A stretch of 64,000 nt of DNA, taken from the NCBI GenBank assembly GCA_005784505.1, contig VCAZ01000017.1, forward strand, positions 1,718,151-1,782,150, written 5' to 3'. The stretch is from Bagarius yarrelli. Lineage: Eukaryota; Chordata; Actinopteri; Siluriformes; Sisoridae. The translations under genes and the position numbers were made by a program. This document shows, in pieces, positions 1 through 10,470 of the stretch (positions are counted from its first letter, which is position 1; every line of letters begins with the position of its first letter). The notes beneath the pieces were generated by a model that saw only the letters and a list, made by a program, of their open reading frames with translations, had not been told where the DNA came from and did no database searches.

Positions 1-392
1 AACGCTCTGCCAACAATTCCCCAGAAGACTAGAGAGGAGAAGGGGCAATGATAGAAATCTTTCTTTACTGGGATTATATTTGAATCCAAATTGTCATAAG
101 AGAAAATATAACACAGCAGCACAGCAGCAGTTATTTTGAACCTGAAGGAGGCACAGGTTGTCTTTGAGGCAGTGTGTTTTTGGTGGAATGGGTTTACCAG
201 ATGTTCTTAGGTATTTCAGAAGGAATAAAACATGACATAATGTGCTGTTATAGAAATACAATCGAGTGGAGTAAAAGAACTTGACTGTCCTGACTCGGAC
301 TCAACTCCACTGAACACTTCTGGGATGGACTAATTTAATGACCTCCTCACCTAACACAAATATGTACCAATACATACAGGATGTACCGATAG

Positions 393-595
393 TGGTTAAC
401 ACACTAAGTTGTTGATTGAAAGACCAGGAAGACCTGGGTTCAAGCCTCAATGCTGCCAGTCAGCCATTATTGGGTCCTTGAGAAACCTTAACCCTTTCTG
501 CTCCAGGGGCACTGTATCATAACTGACCCTGTGCTCTGACCCCAACATTCTAAGATGGGATATGTGGTATTTGTGACAAATAAAGACATTTACAT
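393..595 (+). repeat. tRNA-derived SINE, family B
   Basis: The head has a pol III B-box-like segment (GGGTTCAAGCCTC), followed by a body with the markers TTGGGTCCTTGAG, CTGCTCCAGGGGCACTGTAT and CTAAGATGGGATATG. The same body recurs near 18506 and 37952, which establishes an interspersed family inside this window. Confidence 0.75.
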
Positions 596-1312
596 ATAAA
601 TGTAATAGTCTGGTGTTCCAAAACTTTTGTCTGCATAGTGTTCAAGGTGTAACTTTTACTTTCTTACCTTCTTGGTGGAGGACAGTTACAACTTTACTTC
701 TAAAAAATATATACAAATGTAAAACAAAATCTGGTTTAATCAATCTGGTACTCTGTTATAGGTCTCTTTGGATCAGCTGTTACTATAGTAACAATAAATA
801 ATTAAACTGAACAGAATAATATAAACCTGTTATTGGAATCAGAGCAGCTGTTCTGAGAAAAATTATTTTAGCCCTTCTGGATCATCATGTGTTTGGGTAG
901 AATTTAAAAAATACAATTGAAGTGTGAATCAGGATTTAGAAAAAATAAGATGGCACCCCCAGGGTGTTAAATTTGCCTCTCACTATTTTGCACAGTAAAC
1001 TGAAATATCTGAAGATGCATAGTCTGTTTGGGTGTTTGGATAGATTATATTCTATACAGTTCTTTGATGGATTTTTGTGGATGTTTTACACCTGCAGAAG
1101 ACTTTGTTAAAATTAAGATAAGATCAACCGAATTCTTTCCAAATGCTACAACTTCACCTGACTACGACATCCATAAAACATCTGTTAAAATTCATATTCC
1201 AGGTTTAGTCTCCATGCCTATAGAAATGATTTTATTGATTTGGATATTTCATACAGCTGCGATAGTATAGTCAGACTGGAAACTAATGTCAAGTAAAGAC
1301 TGCAGTCTTGGG

Positions 1313-1432
1313 TGCAGTCGGTTACCCTAAAGGACCCAACACACCATAACACACCATGTTTTTATGTTCAGGGTTCAGAGTTCAGGGGCTTTGTGCATGG
1401 GTGCATTGTCATGAAAAAGTCTTTGGGTCTCT
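1313..1432. repeat. Tc1/mariner-like relic (short)
   Basis: This block shares the signature 'taacacaccatgt' ... 'ggctttgtgca' ... 'cattgtcat' with bases 25100-25170. The wording resembles decayed transposase-coding sequence of fish Tc1-like elements. It is too short and too degraded for a firm family call. Confidence 0.3.
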
Positions 1433-1434
1433 TA

Positions 1435-1930
1435 GGCTGCATTTGCACTGCAGGTCTTGATGCCCAATTCCGATTTTGTGACTATATCCAATTTTGTGAT
1501 GACCCGTATCCGATATTTGCAAAACAATGCAAGGTAGACGTACTGATCAGAAAACGAATATAAGAAAACGATATCAATGGACGAAGATGAAATATTTATT
1601 CAATATTTTGCTTTTTGCACCAAATTTAAAGATCATCAAAACAATGCAATCCTTTATTGTTGCAGCCTGTATAAATGTAATACTGATTGCTAAGCTATCA
1701 TATATCGCTGTTGGCGTCCACCTGAGTTGACATCATGTGCCATCGTCGCTTATTTAATGACGTTTGACTCACATTGACAGGTGAAAATCCGATCTGTCTG
1801 CTTCCACTGCAGACACTAATGCACATATCTGATTCCATTTATTCCCATATTTAAATAGAACCGATCTGAAAATATCGGAATCTGTTTTATTTTTTCCGGC
1901 TTTTAGGTTACATCCCATCGGAATTGGCTC
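1435..1930. repeat. Probable non-autonomous DNA transposon relic
   Basis: A segment starting 'cactgcaggtcttgatgccc' with repeated 'ccgat' words, and a partner segment near 1790-1840 ('cactgcagacactaatgcac'), resembles the ends of common fish MITEs. Boundaries and target duplications could not be defined. Confidence 0.25.
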
Positions 1931-2689
1931 ATTTTTACTTATTCTTTCACTAATTTCTGTGAAAAAAATAATGTCATGCTACATACAACTGTATGCTTTA
2001 AACTTTCTGGCAACTTTGGGAAAATGTCCACAAACTTTTGCTGTACATTTTTATACAAATTGCAAGCAGGGCTCAAAATATATTAGAATATCTCTTATTG
2101 AGTCCCAAATCTTCTTTTAGCCACTTTCTGGAAGGAAAAAACATGGCGGATGTTGCACACCTGCATTAGAAGCAAGTGGATGTGCAGAAGATTGAATTAT
2201 GACTCACATCAGAGTGACAGAAACTCTTGTGACTTTGTGCTGCTAGGTGTTCCAGTAGAACAGCATGGCTACTTTTCTTGTTTGTACGTCTTTATCGAGT
2301 CATTTGAATAAGCAAAACAACTCCAGAGACCAGTCATAATCACTGAATGGCTTTGTGCTTGTTGTGTTCTGTGAGGAGTTAAACTAAGAGCATGACTCCC
2401 CTTCGCTTATGTTACCTAACCGGTGTGTGTGGGTGAGTTGTTTTTGTCTGAATACTAAAGCTGCATGAATCGTGAATCAGTGGGTGAAATTTATGAATGT
2501 AATAAAAGCACATAATTAGAGCCTTTTTATGTTCTTTTAGAATGTTACTAAGGCAGTCAAAAATGATCATACGTATATACTTATACAGGGGTCGCCAAAC
2601 CCCACCCCCACATCTGAACAATGCCAGAGACATATTTGGAAAAAAGGAAATATGGTTTATTGATGTCATATCTTTATTTAATAAAAGTT

Positions 2690-3045
2690 ATTAATTTATT
2701 CATTCATCTTTTATACCTGCTCATTCCCTAATTCGGAGTCACAGGGATCTGCTGGAGTCTATCCCAGCCATCTCTGAGGGGGGCGAGGGGCAGGAGGGGG
2801 GACCACCCTGAGCAGACTGCCAGTCTATCACAGGGCCACACACACTTACACTCACTTTTATCACCAATCAGGCTAACATACATGTTTTTGGACTGTGGAA
2901 ACCGGAGTACCCGGAGTAAACCCACACAAGCATGGGGAGAACATGCAAGCTCCACACAGACAGGGCCCTGCCCAGGAATCGAACCCAGGCCATCTTGCTG
3001 TGAGCAACAGTGCTAACCACTAAGCCACCGTGCTGCCCCACTTTA
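2690..3045 (-). repeat. V-SINE-like element, near full length
   Basis: Read on the minus strand it has a tRNA-like head (GTGGCTTAGTGGTTAGCACT, then a B-box-like GGGTTCGATTCC), a conserved core with 'tgtggagcttgcatgttctc' and 'ccacagtccaaaaacatg', and a tail that ends in a run of ATGAATGA-type repeats. The conserved core is typical of the vertebrate V-SINE superfamily. Related copies lie at 24075, 26187 and 57985. Confidence 0.8.
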
Positions 3046-3607
3046 GTTAGTATAGTAGATTTATTATTTGTTAGATTTACCCACCAACAGAACAATACAT
3101 TCATCATAATGTTCCATAGTGATGTTCAGGTGCGACTACACGAAAACCAGGAAGGAAATTCAAAGTCAAGTCAGGTCACGTCACATCACCTTTATTTATT
3201 TAGTGTTTTTTAACAATAGAGATTGTGTTAAAGCAGCTTTACAAAATCAAATCAAATGAGACAATACAGTGAAAACTCACTAAAACCACTCAGTTCTGTT
3301 TAATTAATATCTGTAAATTAAGAGTCAAAGCGACACCAAAATAAGCAAATGATTGTGAAAGGAAAAAGTTGAATGCAGGAAAAGTGGACAGGTAATTATT
3401 TAAATAAATGGTTGTGGGTTCCATTTTTTATTGTCTCATTTGTCTGTATGGTCATAAAAATAATGATTTAAATACCTAATTACCTAAATTATTAGAACTA
3501 ATTAGACATTTTAAATCATAATAAAATCTCCAGAATAATATCATTTTCTTTTAATGACTTGATTTTAATTATATTAGTGGAAATATTTTTTAAAAAACTC
3601 CAAAGAG

Positions 3608-3690
3608 GCTACTGCTGGGCCCCTGAGCAAGGCCCTTGACCCTCAATTGCTCAGCTGGATTTAGAACAAAAAGATGTAAAATGTAAATGT
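3608..3690 (+). repeat. SINE family A, 3' part
   Basis: Contains the family A markers CTGGGCCCCTGAGCAAGGCC and CTCAATTGCTCAG and ends with 'aaatgtaaatg'. The tRNA-like head is missing. Confidence 0.65.
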
Positions 3691-3702
3691 TTCCATACAG
3701 GA

Positions 3703-3886
3703 AGTGGTTGCTCAGTGGTTAAAGTTTTGGACTGCTGATCGGTTCAAATCCCAGCAGCAGCAAACTGCCACCTCTGGGCCTCTGAGTAAGGCCCTTAACC
3801 CTTAACTGCTCAGATGAATTAAAAAATAAGATAGATGTAGGTCGCTCTGGTTAAGGGTGCCTGACAAAATGCCAGAAATGTAAATG
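3703..3886 (+). repeat. SINE family A copy
   Basis: Diverged but complete copy: A-box-like 'ctcagtggttaaag', B-box-like 'ggttcaaatcc', the 'ctgagtaaggcccttaaccc' body and a 'gtcgctctgg' plus 'aaatgtaaatg' 3' end. Confidence 0.7.
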
Positions 3887-4321
3887 TGAAGTAATTTATT
3901 GATGCATTTTATCACGTTTAGTTTTTTGTGCTGGTTGTTGTGACTTTAAATAAAGTCTTTCTTATAAAATGAACAGCAAAGTTACTTCACCCCAACAGGA
4001 ATTCTTGCCAAGCAGGGCTGGGAAATTTATCTTGTCCTTCTATTGTTGTCTTGTTTTAAGGAAGAGTGAAATGTGGGGAGAGGTCTTCGTTCCAAACCGG
4101 CCTCCTCTCGATTGCTCTTCTGGTCATGTTTTCTTCTGGGACCAACATTTAAAACCATATCCACCTTTTTCCTAAAAGATTCCTAAAAGATTAAACTTTA
4201 GGTGTTAGATTATTTTTTTAACGGTTTATTAACTAAATGGAAAGAGATATCATGGGAGAGAAACTGGGAAAAGACATAATTGTTTTTAATTGGTTGAAAC
4301 TTAAACAATGCATTTCTATTT

Positions 4322-4500
4322 AAGGCATTTGGCAGACGTCCTTATCCAGATCGACTTACATTTATCTCTTTTTAAACAATCGGGGGTTAAGAGCCTTGCT
4401 CAGGGACCCAGCAGTGGCAACTTGGTGGTGCTGAGAATCGAACCCAGATCTTCCAATTAGCAGTCAAACACCTTAACCACTGCACTACCACTTCCACCAA
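4322..4500 (-). repeat. SINE family A copy
   Basis: Complete reverse-orientation copy running from 'ggcatttggcagacg' (3' end) to 'ccttaaccactgcactacca' (head), with the B-box-like 'gaatcgaaccc' in antisense. Confidence 0.75.
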
Positions 4501-4761
4501 TGGCTTTAAATAGATAAAGATAAACTGGTTTGGGCTGTAATATTATTATGTTTCTGAAAAAATGTATTTAACTTAGTGAACTGTTTGTTGCCTTTATTGT
4601 GTAACACTGCAACTAATTATGTAAGTTCTCTGTTTGCAGTGTTACAGAAAAAGCTAATTTAAATTAGGTGCATTTCCATCGAGTTGTTCAATTGGCTGAT
4701 GGTGGTATTGGTAACCTAGTAACCAACAGTAAATAAAATGAGATTAGCCATGTGGGTTTAA

Positions 4762-4917
4762 TTACATTTACATTTGTGATATTTTGTCCTTATCCAAAGA
4801 GACTTACATTTAAGGGTTAGAGGCCTTGCTCAGGGGCCCCAATAGTATTAGCTTGGTGGTGCTGGAAATCGAACCCTGATCTTCAAATTAGTAGTCATCC
4901 TAACCATTTCCCCTCAC
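4762..4917 (-). repeat. SINE family A copy
   Basis: Reverse-orientation, somewhat decayed copy with 'ccttgctcaggggcccc' and 'gaaatcgaaccctgatctt'. Confidence 0.65.
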
Positions 4918-5129
4918 TAGGTTATTCGGTAAACGTGTTTCTGTCTACCTTTATTCACATTAAACGTTTTGCGCACAAGTCAAAAAACACCTCCAGGGGG
5001 TGTAAAAACGTTCTTGCGACACAAAGTTTTTTTGCCCCAGTTTTGCCAGTTCGATCACTCGTTTCTGATGCAATACTTCAAAATCTGTATCAACACAGGA
5101 TAATAGAAGCATAGTGAATGAAAACCGCT

Positions 5130-5475
5130 ATGATGAATACAGTGAGATTTACAGGGTAAAGAAGGTAGGACAGTTTACAGTAGGTACCTGGGGTCAACAG
5201 TCCAGAGCAACCGAGAGAGTGAAAAGAGGTGAAGAAGAGAGTGCAGGCGAGTTGGAATTGGTGTCAGGAATGATATCTGGCAGAAGAACATCAGCAAGAA
5301 TTAGGGAAAAGGTGTGAAAGACAGTGGTAAGAGAAAGCAGCCATGTTGGATGGTTTCGAGACAGCTGCACTAAAAAAAGAGACAGGAAGCTAGTTGAAGG
5401 TAGAAGAGCTGAAGATGTTAAGCTTTTCTTTGGGAATGATGAGGTTGGACAAAATTAGGAACAACTCAAGGCTGA
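5130..5475 (+). mobile_element. LINE fragment (RTE-like), reverse transcriptase C-terminal part
   Basis: Read on the plus strand with frameshifts, it gives words such as 'VSGMISGRRTSARIREKV' followed by residues resembling the region of fish RTE-like LINEs after the reverse transcriptase core. The DNA wording (for example 'ttctttgggaatgatgaggt') is that of a widespread fish LINE. The piece at 25305-25560 looks like the adjoining downstream segment of the same family, inserted elsewhere. Broken and non-functional; the clade name is from recall. Confidence 0.5.
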
Positions 5476-5575
5476 TTTTTATCCCAAATCAGTGAGTGCA
5501 AGATTCTTGTAATAAAAAAAAGCGCTTTTCCTTATACTGTAATGCTATTGGAAAATATAGCTGAATCTGATCCCA

Positions 5576-5690
5576 GCCACTGCTGGGCCCCTGAGCAAGG
5601 CCCTTAACCCTCAATTGCTCAGTTGTATAAAAATAATAAATGTAAGTCACTCTTGATAAGGTCTTCTGCCAAATGTTTTAAATGTAAATG
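5576..5690 (+). repeat. SINE family A, 3' part
   Basis: Begins at 'ccactgctgggcccctgag' and runs to 'aaatgtaaatg'; the head is absent. Confidence 0.65.
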
Positions 5691-7494
5691 TATTTGTCCT
5701 GAAAGCTGTAGTTTGGGGATCCCTGATTTTAAGGAACAGTCTGATTAATTCTTCTCCTTAAATAAGGCACCATGAGTGATTCTGAATTTTATTAAAGAGC
5801 ACTATCAAAAAACTGAGTGAAACTTATCCTTAGTAATCTTATTTTCTTAATTAGCTTTATTATAAGTTAAAAGCTGTACTGATTGGGCTAAAAAACAGTT
5901 TGAGTAATTGCCATTTTTATAAAGACGTATGTACAAATAGGCTGTTAAATGTGTTTGTGATTGACAGTTGCAGTGAAATATTTCTCTATGACCACAATGT
6001 ACCATTATAGGTGTTAAAAATACTCCTGATGAATCATTTAATTAGCGCAGTAAAAAGGTTGGGGAGTTATAGAACTTAATATAGGTACATAAAATGTACA
6101 TACCTGAAGTTTTTCTACTAAATGGGTCTCTGGAAAAGATGAGACACTATCTGTATCCAAGGCAATGAAAGTGCATCTTCTTAATGCCGAGTATATACCT
6201 GTGGTGCTCCTCCACATTACCCAGTCCTCCATCAGTGTGTGTGTGCGTGTGTGTGTTTATAAATGTCAAGTAAAAATGTCAAGCAAAAGAAGCTGGTAAG
6301 AAAAAGATTCATTGGAAACGGCTGTTATGTTATAAAACATTGGTTATTATTACTACAACTACTATTAATAGTTTAATTAATAGTAATCATTTTTATAGTA
6401 ATATTAATAATATTAATGAATATTAGTTTATTTTACTGAAAAAAGCTAATAATAATAGCAGTAATATACTTATGCAATTAAAATGCTTAGAATATTAATA
6501 AGTATTATTACTATTATAATTGTTGTCATGATAATTACAATGTTTGTTCATTAAATAACATAAATATACAAAAATAATAATAACAATACTATTATTATTA
6601 TTACCAAGGTTTTGGTGCCACAATTTTCTATACACGTCTGTCCATCTAAGAGACGGTGTTACTGAGGAAAAAGGTTTGGGAAAACAATAATTGCAAAACA
6701 TTTGACAAAAAAAAATTTTAAATGACAAAAATCCTTCACGCGAGCTTATAAATGAATAAAACTGACCAGTGTTTCTGTGCCGAGAGATAAACATTCGTTT
6801 CACAAAAACATCCCTGTGTGCTTCAAATCTGCTTTGTGGGAATAACAAGGATTAAACACCGTCCGATATCATGGAATATTCATTCAGTGTAATTCAATAA
6901 CACTGACACCGATACATTATAGATTTCTTGTTTTTGAACAATCCTGGAAAGGGTTTTTTTATGTATTACCTAAATGGATCTTCAAAGCTTAGCTTTAATG
7001 ATGTACTAGTTGTACATTGATTTTTAATTGCATGTTACACAACCATATACATAGTCAGTGCTTAATAAATGGTTGCTTATTTAGGATTCTCTATAAACAC
7101 TATGATTTATTCATTACTAGATCTCACATCTGTGAGAAATGAAAGAAAACTGCCCCACACATCCTATAACCCTTAATGAAAAGGCTGATAACACCAATTA
7201 TGAATTATTGATAGAGCAATAGAGCTCCTCCTCCGAGGTGTCCAAGCAAACCGCGTCATTTAGGATGACTTCACATCAGACTTATATAACTGTAAGACTG
7301 CACGGATACATTCACAACAGCACGGTACTATACTGAGACAATCTCGCGTGATGAGCCAGACATAAATGTAAACAAGCTTAAGGGTTCAGGAGAACTCCAT
7401 ATCTTGTGCTTTTGCTTGTTATGCTTGCGTTACAACATGTTCAGTACCCGGTGTACCTGTTAAATCATGGCTTTAGCTTTGCTGCATCGCATAA

Positions 7495-7620
7495 CCCCTA
7501 AAAGCTTCATCCTGCATCCGAGCGCGTTGCCATAGTGACGCGCGGGAATGCAGAATTCCTGTGGCCGGTTCCGCAGCTCCTCCGTCACAGTGACACCTCT
7601 ATCAGACTGCACCAAATTCC
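7495..7620. promoter_or_regulatory. CpG-rich block with an RFX X-box-like motif
   Basis: In otherwise AT-rich DNA, this block has clustered CpGs ('gagcgcgttgccatagtgac', 'gcgcggg', 'ggccggttccgc') and GTTGCC-AT-AGTGAC, one step from the RFX X-box half-site pair. A 'tatataa' lies about 220 bases upstream on the plus strand (near 7283). It may be an orphan promoter, an untranslated first exon or an enhancer. No coding exon was found beside it. Confidence 0.3.
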
Positions 7621-8111
7621 AGCCAATCAGTAGGATGAGCTACCGACCCACGTGCTCTATTCACAAATTCTAAAAGGATTCAGAACCTTACTGCTTTATC
7701 TTACTCTCACAATGAGTCACGAGAACCCCTGCCATCAGTCTCACACTGCCTAGGTGCATCTGTTGCAAGAGCCTCGTGCTGATGGAGCAAAGGGGATGTT
7801 TCTGTATTACATTACATTTGATTTCTAGGATGCATACAAAGATAAATTTTACTTTTAAAAAAATATGCTGTTATAAAGGATGCATTAGAAATTTTAACCA
7901 ACTCTTTATTCTGCTGTAAACATGATTGTTTTGGAACTGCGCATGATCTCATACACGTGTCTAGAATATGTGACCCATAAATTAACCCTTTTCGTTTTGG
8001 GGTTAGATAAACTTCAAATGTAGCATTTTAGCTGGTCTGAAAGCAGATTAGTTATTTATTTTTACCCTAAAAACAAAAGCTCAAAAGCGGGATTCTAAAT
8101 AGAGTAAAAGT

Positions 8112-8132
8112 TTCAGCACCACGGTCAGCGAC
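8112..8132 (+). promoter_or_regulatory. RE1/NRSE (REST-binding) element
   Basis: The 21 bases read TTCAGCACC then ACGGTCAGCG then AC. By eye this differs from the canonical vertebrate RE1 at two positions and keeps both half-sites at canonical spacing. It lies about 1.1 kb downstream of the cdk5r2 stop codon. REST silences neuronal genes outside neurons through such sites, and cdk5r2 is a neuronal gene, so it is a plausible target. A left half-site (CAGCACCACGGAC) also occurs at 8748-8760. Confidence 0.65.
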
Positions 8133-8700
8133 CATCGAGAACCGCAGCCTGGTCCAACTTGTAAATAATTCAATGAATGGATAAATAAATAAGATTCATA
8201 GTCTAAAAAAAAGTCTTAGAATAAGCTAGACATATGCAAAAATAAGACATCCTCTTTAATACTGTTATATCATCAACGGATTAGGTTTAAGATTAGTGTC
8301 AGGGTGCTGTAATAGTCTTCATCCGCATGATTATCTCTCCATCGTGACAAGGCTGTCCTGTGCGCTCCAAGGAAAGACAGAAATATCCAAGCAAACTGTT
8401 GCTTTTTATATGTGTATGTGTCAGCAAACCCTGCCTCATTCCAACCTGTTTAAACATGACGACACAATATGATTAAGAAAAGAAAAAAAAGGGACCATTT
8501 TAAGGCTCAATGAAATAAAAAGGACCCCGATCATATTTGTTATTCATATATTTTCAAATATACAATATAAAACATACGTTTTATATTATAACAATTGGCA
8601 CATTGGACGGTAGAGAATGGTTTCTTGTTGCAAAATAGGTACATTCAACGTTTAAATAGATACATAGCATCAGGGAACACGTGAGCAAAGTGTTTTATGC

Positions 8701-8740
8701 GTGTGTGTGTGTGTGTGTTTGTGTGTGTGTACGTGTGTGT
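8701..8740. repeat. (GT)n microsatellite
   Basis: Nearly uninterrupted GT dinucleotides over about 40 bases, immediately before the RE1-like half-site at 8748. Confidence 0.95.
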
Positions 8741-9234
8741 CGGAGGCCAGCACCACGGACCATTCAGAGTCGATGATAACATCGCGTCTATTCTCTATAG
8801 CGCAAAAAAATAGTTTCGACTGGATAAAAGATCTGAACACTGACGCACAAGCTAACATTTTATACACCTCTTACTTTAGCCCGGCACCAGGTAGCATTTT
8901 TCTTTTACCATTTTTATCTTTAGAAGTCACAACAAAGATACACTTAGAATACTTTAAACATGCAATTATAAGTAAACTAGAAGTAGACCGCCAGATAACT
9001 TCCCCTTCAGGTGACATTCTCGGGGTCGACATGGTGGTTATTATATACATATAATAACATGAACCCCTGTCTTGGAGATGAGGCCTTATTTTTTTTTTAA
9101 TCACCGGCAGTTACATGGCGTGAAACAGACATCACGCGTTCTCCTGTTCTCGGGCCCTTACATTCAATCCATCCTTCATGGACGGGGTGTAATAGGAGCT
9201 TAAGAGAGAGCTTCACTCTCGCGTTAAAATAAAG

Positions 9235-10167
9235 CTAGCGATCCAAAGTGTTTGTCCATTTAGCGTTAGTGTCTTTCGATCCCCCTTCGTTCTTGAGGTC
9301 TTGGAAAACCTCGGTGAAGAAGTGCGGATCGGCGTTGATCTGCAGCATTTTGGCACTCATTTTGTCAATGATGCGCAGCGAGCGCTCCCAAAACACCTCC
9401 TTGTTGGTTTCCACCAAAAAAGGCTTGAGCGGGTAGGAGATCTCGTTGCCCATGTAAGAGTAGGCCAGGTACAGGCAGGTGAGGAACGTGGCCTGCAGCT
9501 CGTACTCGCTGCTGATGTCCTCAGTCACGGCTTCCCGACACAGCAGGTAGACGAACACAAGGTTGGCAGGAGTGATGAAACCTTGATCCTGCCAGCCTTG
9601 AATAAGCAGCGAGCGGTCCACATTTCGGAACCACAGGATGATCTCGTTGGGGCTCAGCTCTTTCAGCTTGTAGCACCTGCGGCACATGAAGTCGCTCAAG
9701 CAGCGCAGCAGTTCGCCAGTGGATGCTTGGACAATCACGCGTCGGGGGGAGATTATCGAGCGGGTGCTGGCTTGTCTCTGGACAGGGAGAAGCTGTTTTC
9801 CGTTCTGTGAGCCATTCTGGGTTTGATTGGTGCGAAGGCTTTTATCTGGAACAGTCGGAACCGGCACTGCTAGCGGTCCAGGCTTTTTGCGCTCGGAGCC
9901 TGACTGTGATTTCTTGAGATTTTCGGTGTTCAGCTGATCCACAGGGTTACTGATTTGAGAAACTGGAGGATTAGGGTTGACTTTTTTGGCACTCTTTTTC
10001 TTGGCCGACGCGGCCACTAACCTCTTCCACGTTAGGGCAGATATAAGAACGGAATGGCGCTTTAGGCTTTTCTCTGTCTTGCCACTGGCACCGTGTCCCA
10101 GCTCTGTTTTGTCGTCCAGAATCCCTCCTTTCCTGGAGGTGGGAGAAATAGAGAGCACCGTGCCCAT
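9235..10167 (-). CDS. cdk5r2: Cdk5 regulatory subunit 2 (p39), single exon, complete
   Basis: Encodes a 310-residue non-cyclin activator of the neuronal kinase Cdk5; the p35/p39 family anchors Cdk5 to membranes and switches it on in neurons. The start is set by the N-terminal MGTVLS myristoylation signal (Gly2), shared by the family. Residues 37-63 contain RHSVLISALTWKRLVAAS and a lysine-rich cluster, followed by a variable linker with PLAVPVPTVP (98-107). The cyclin-fold activator domain spans about 141-297: PRRVIVQASTGELLRC, CRRCYKLKELSP, GWQDQGFITPANLVFVYLLC, YSYMGNEISYPLKPFLVE and QINADPHFFTEVFQDLKNEG. It ends in TLDR. The SVLISALTWKRLVAAS and PLAVPVPTVP stretches favour p39 over p35. The linker is shorter than in human p39 (367 residues), so the length is closer to p35. 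Intronless, as in other vertebrates. wnt6 lies upstream on the same strand. Possible minus-strand poly(A) signals occur far downstream, near 7.9 kb. Whether this is the a or b teleost copy cannot be decided here. Confidence 0.96.
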   Translation of the reverse strand: MGTVLSISPTSRKGGILDDKTELGHGASGKTEKSLKRHSVLISALTWKRLVAASAKKKSAKKVNPNPPVSQISNPVDQLNTENLKKSQSGSERKKPGPLAVPVPTVPDKSLRTNQTQNGSQNGKQLLPVQRQASTRSIISPRRVIVQASTGELLRCLSDFMCRRCYKLKELSPNEIILWFRNVDRSLLIQGWQDQGFITPANLVFVYLLCREAVTEDISSEYELQATFLTCLYLAYSYMGNEISYPLKPFLVETNKEVFWERSLRIIDKMSAKMLQINADPHFFTEVFQDLKNEGGSKDTNAKWTNTLDR

Positions 10168-10470
10168 CGTTGCGGTTGACGACCAACACCCACCGGCCTG
10201 TTGGAATGCTATGTCTCTCGCCTTATGTCCCGTAAACTGCCCCGGGGAGCTGCGCCTTCAGAGTCGGAGATTCTCGTCCATTTACGGCTCACCGGACCAT
10301 TGCATAGACAGAGAGGATTTAAAAAACGACAGATGTGAAATCGGAGAGATTACGGTGTCTATCAAATATGTGAGTCTGCACCTTTCACGCGCGCGCTCCG
10401 CCACTCCTTCTGCATCCCGTTGCGCGCGCAGCCTTTACCGAGTGCGAGAAATGGGCAGGACCTGAGATGT
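10168..10470 (-). promoter_or_regulatory. CpG-rich 5' flank of cdk5r2
   Basis: The bases upstream of the cdk5r2 start are clearly richer in C, G and CpG than the surrounding DNA ('ccccggggagctgcgcc', 'cacgcgcgcgctccgcc', 'gttgcgcgcgc'), as expected for a CpG-island type promoter with 5'UTR. No convincing TATA box was seen, and the transcription start is not fixed by the sequence. Confidence 0.4.

Larger units (their letters stand above)
1..8100. other. Gene-free, repeat-rich left flank
   Basis: No stretch here has the length or family signature of a real exon on either strand; the open frames are short and lie in AT-rich or repeat DNA. It holds SINE copies, an RTE-like LINE fragment, DNA transposon pieces and one CpG-rich block near 7.5 kb, each listed separately. 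The parts between those entries are AT-rich and show nothing I can name. Confidence 0.7.

Noticed and set aside
6495..6848. 117-residue minus-strand open frame
   Set aside because: Ends in Asn/Ile-rich sequence from AT-rich repeats, with no recognisable domain and no splice partner.
9301..9810. 169-residue plus-strand open frame
   Set aside because: It is the antisense shadow of the conserved cdk5r2 coding exon and shows no family similarity.
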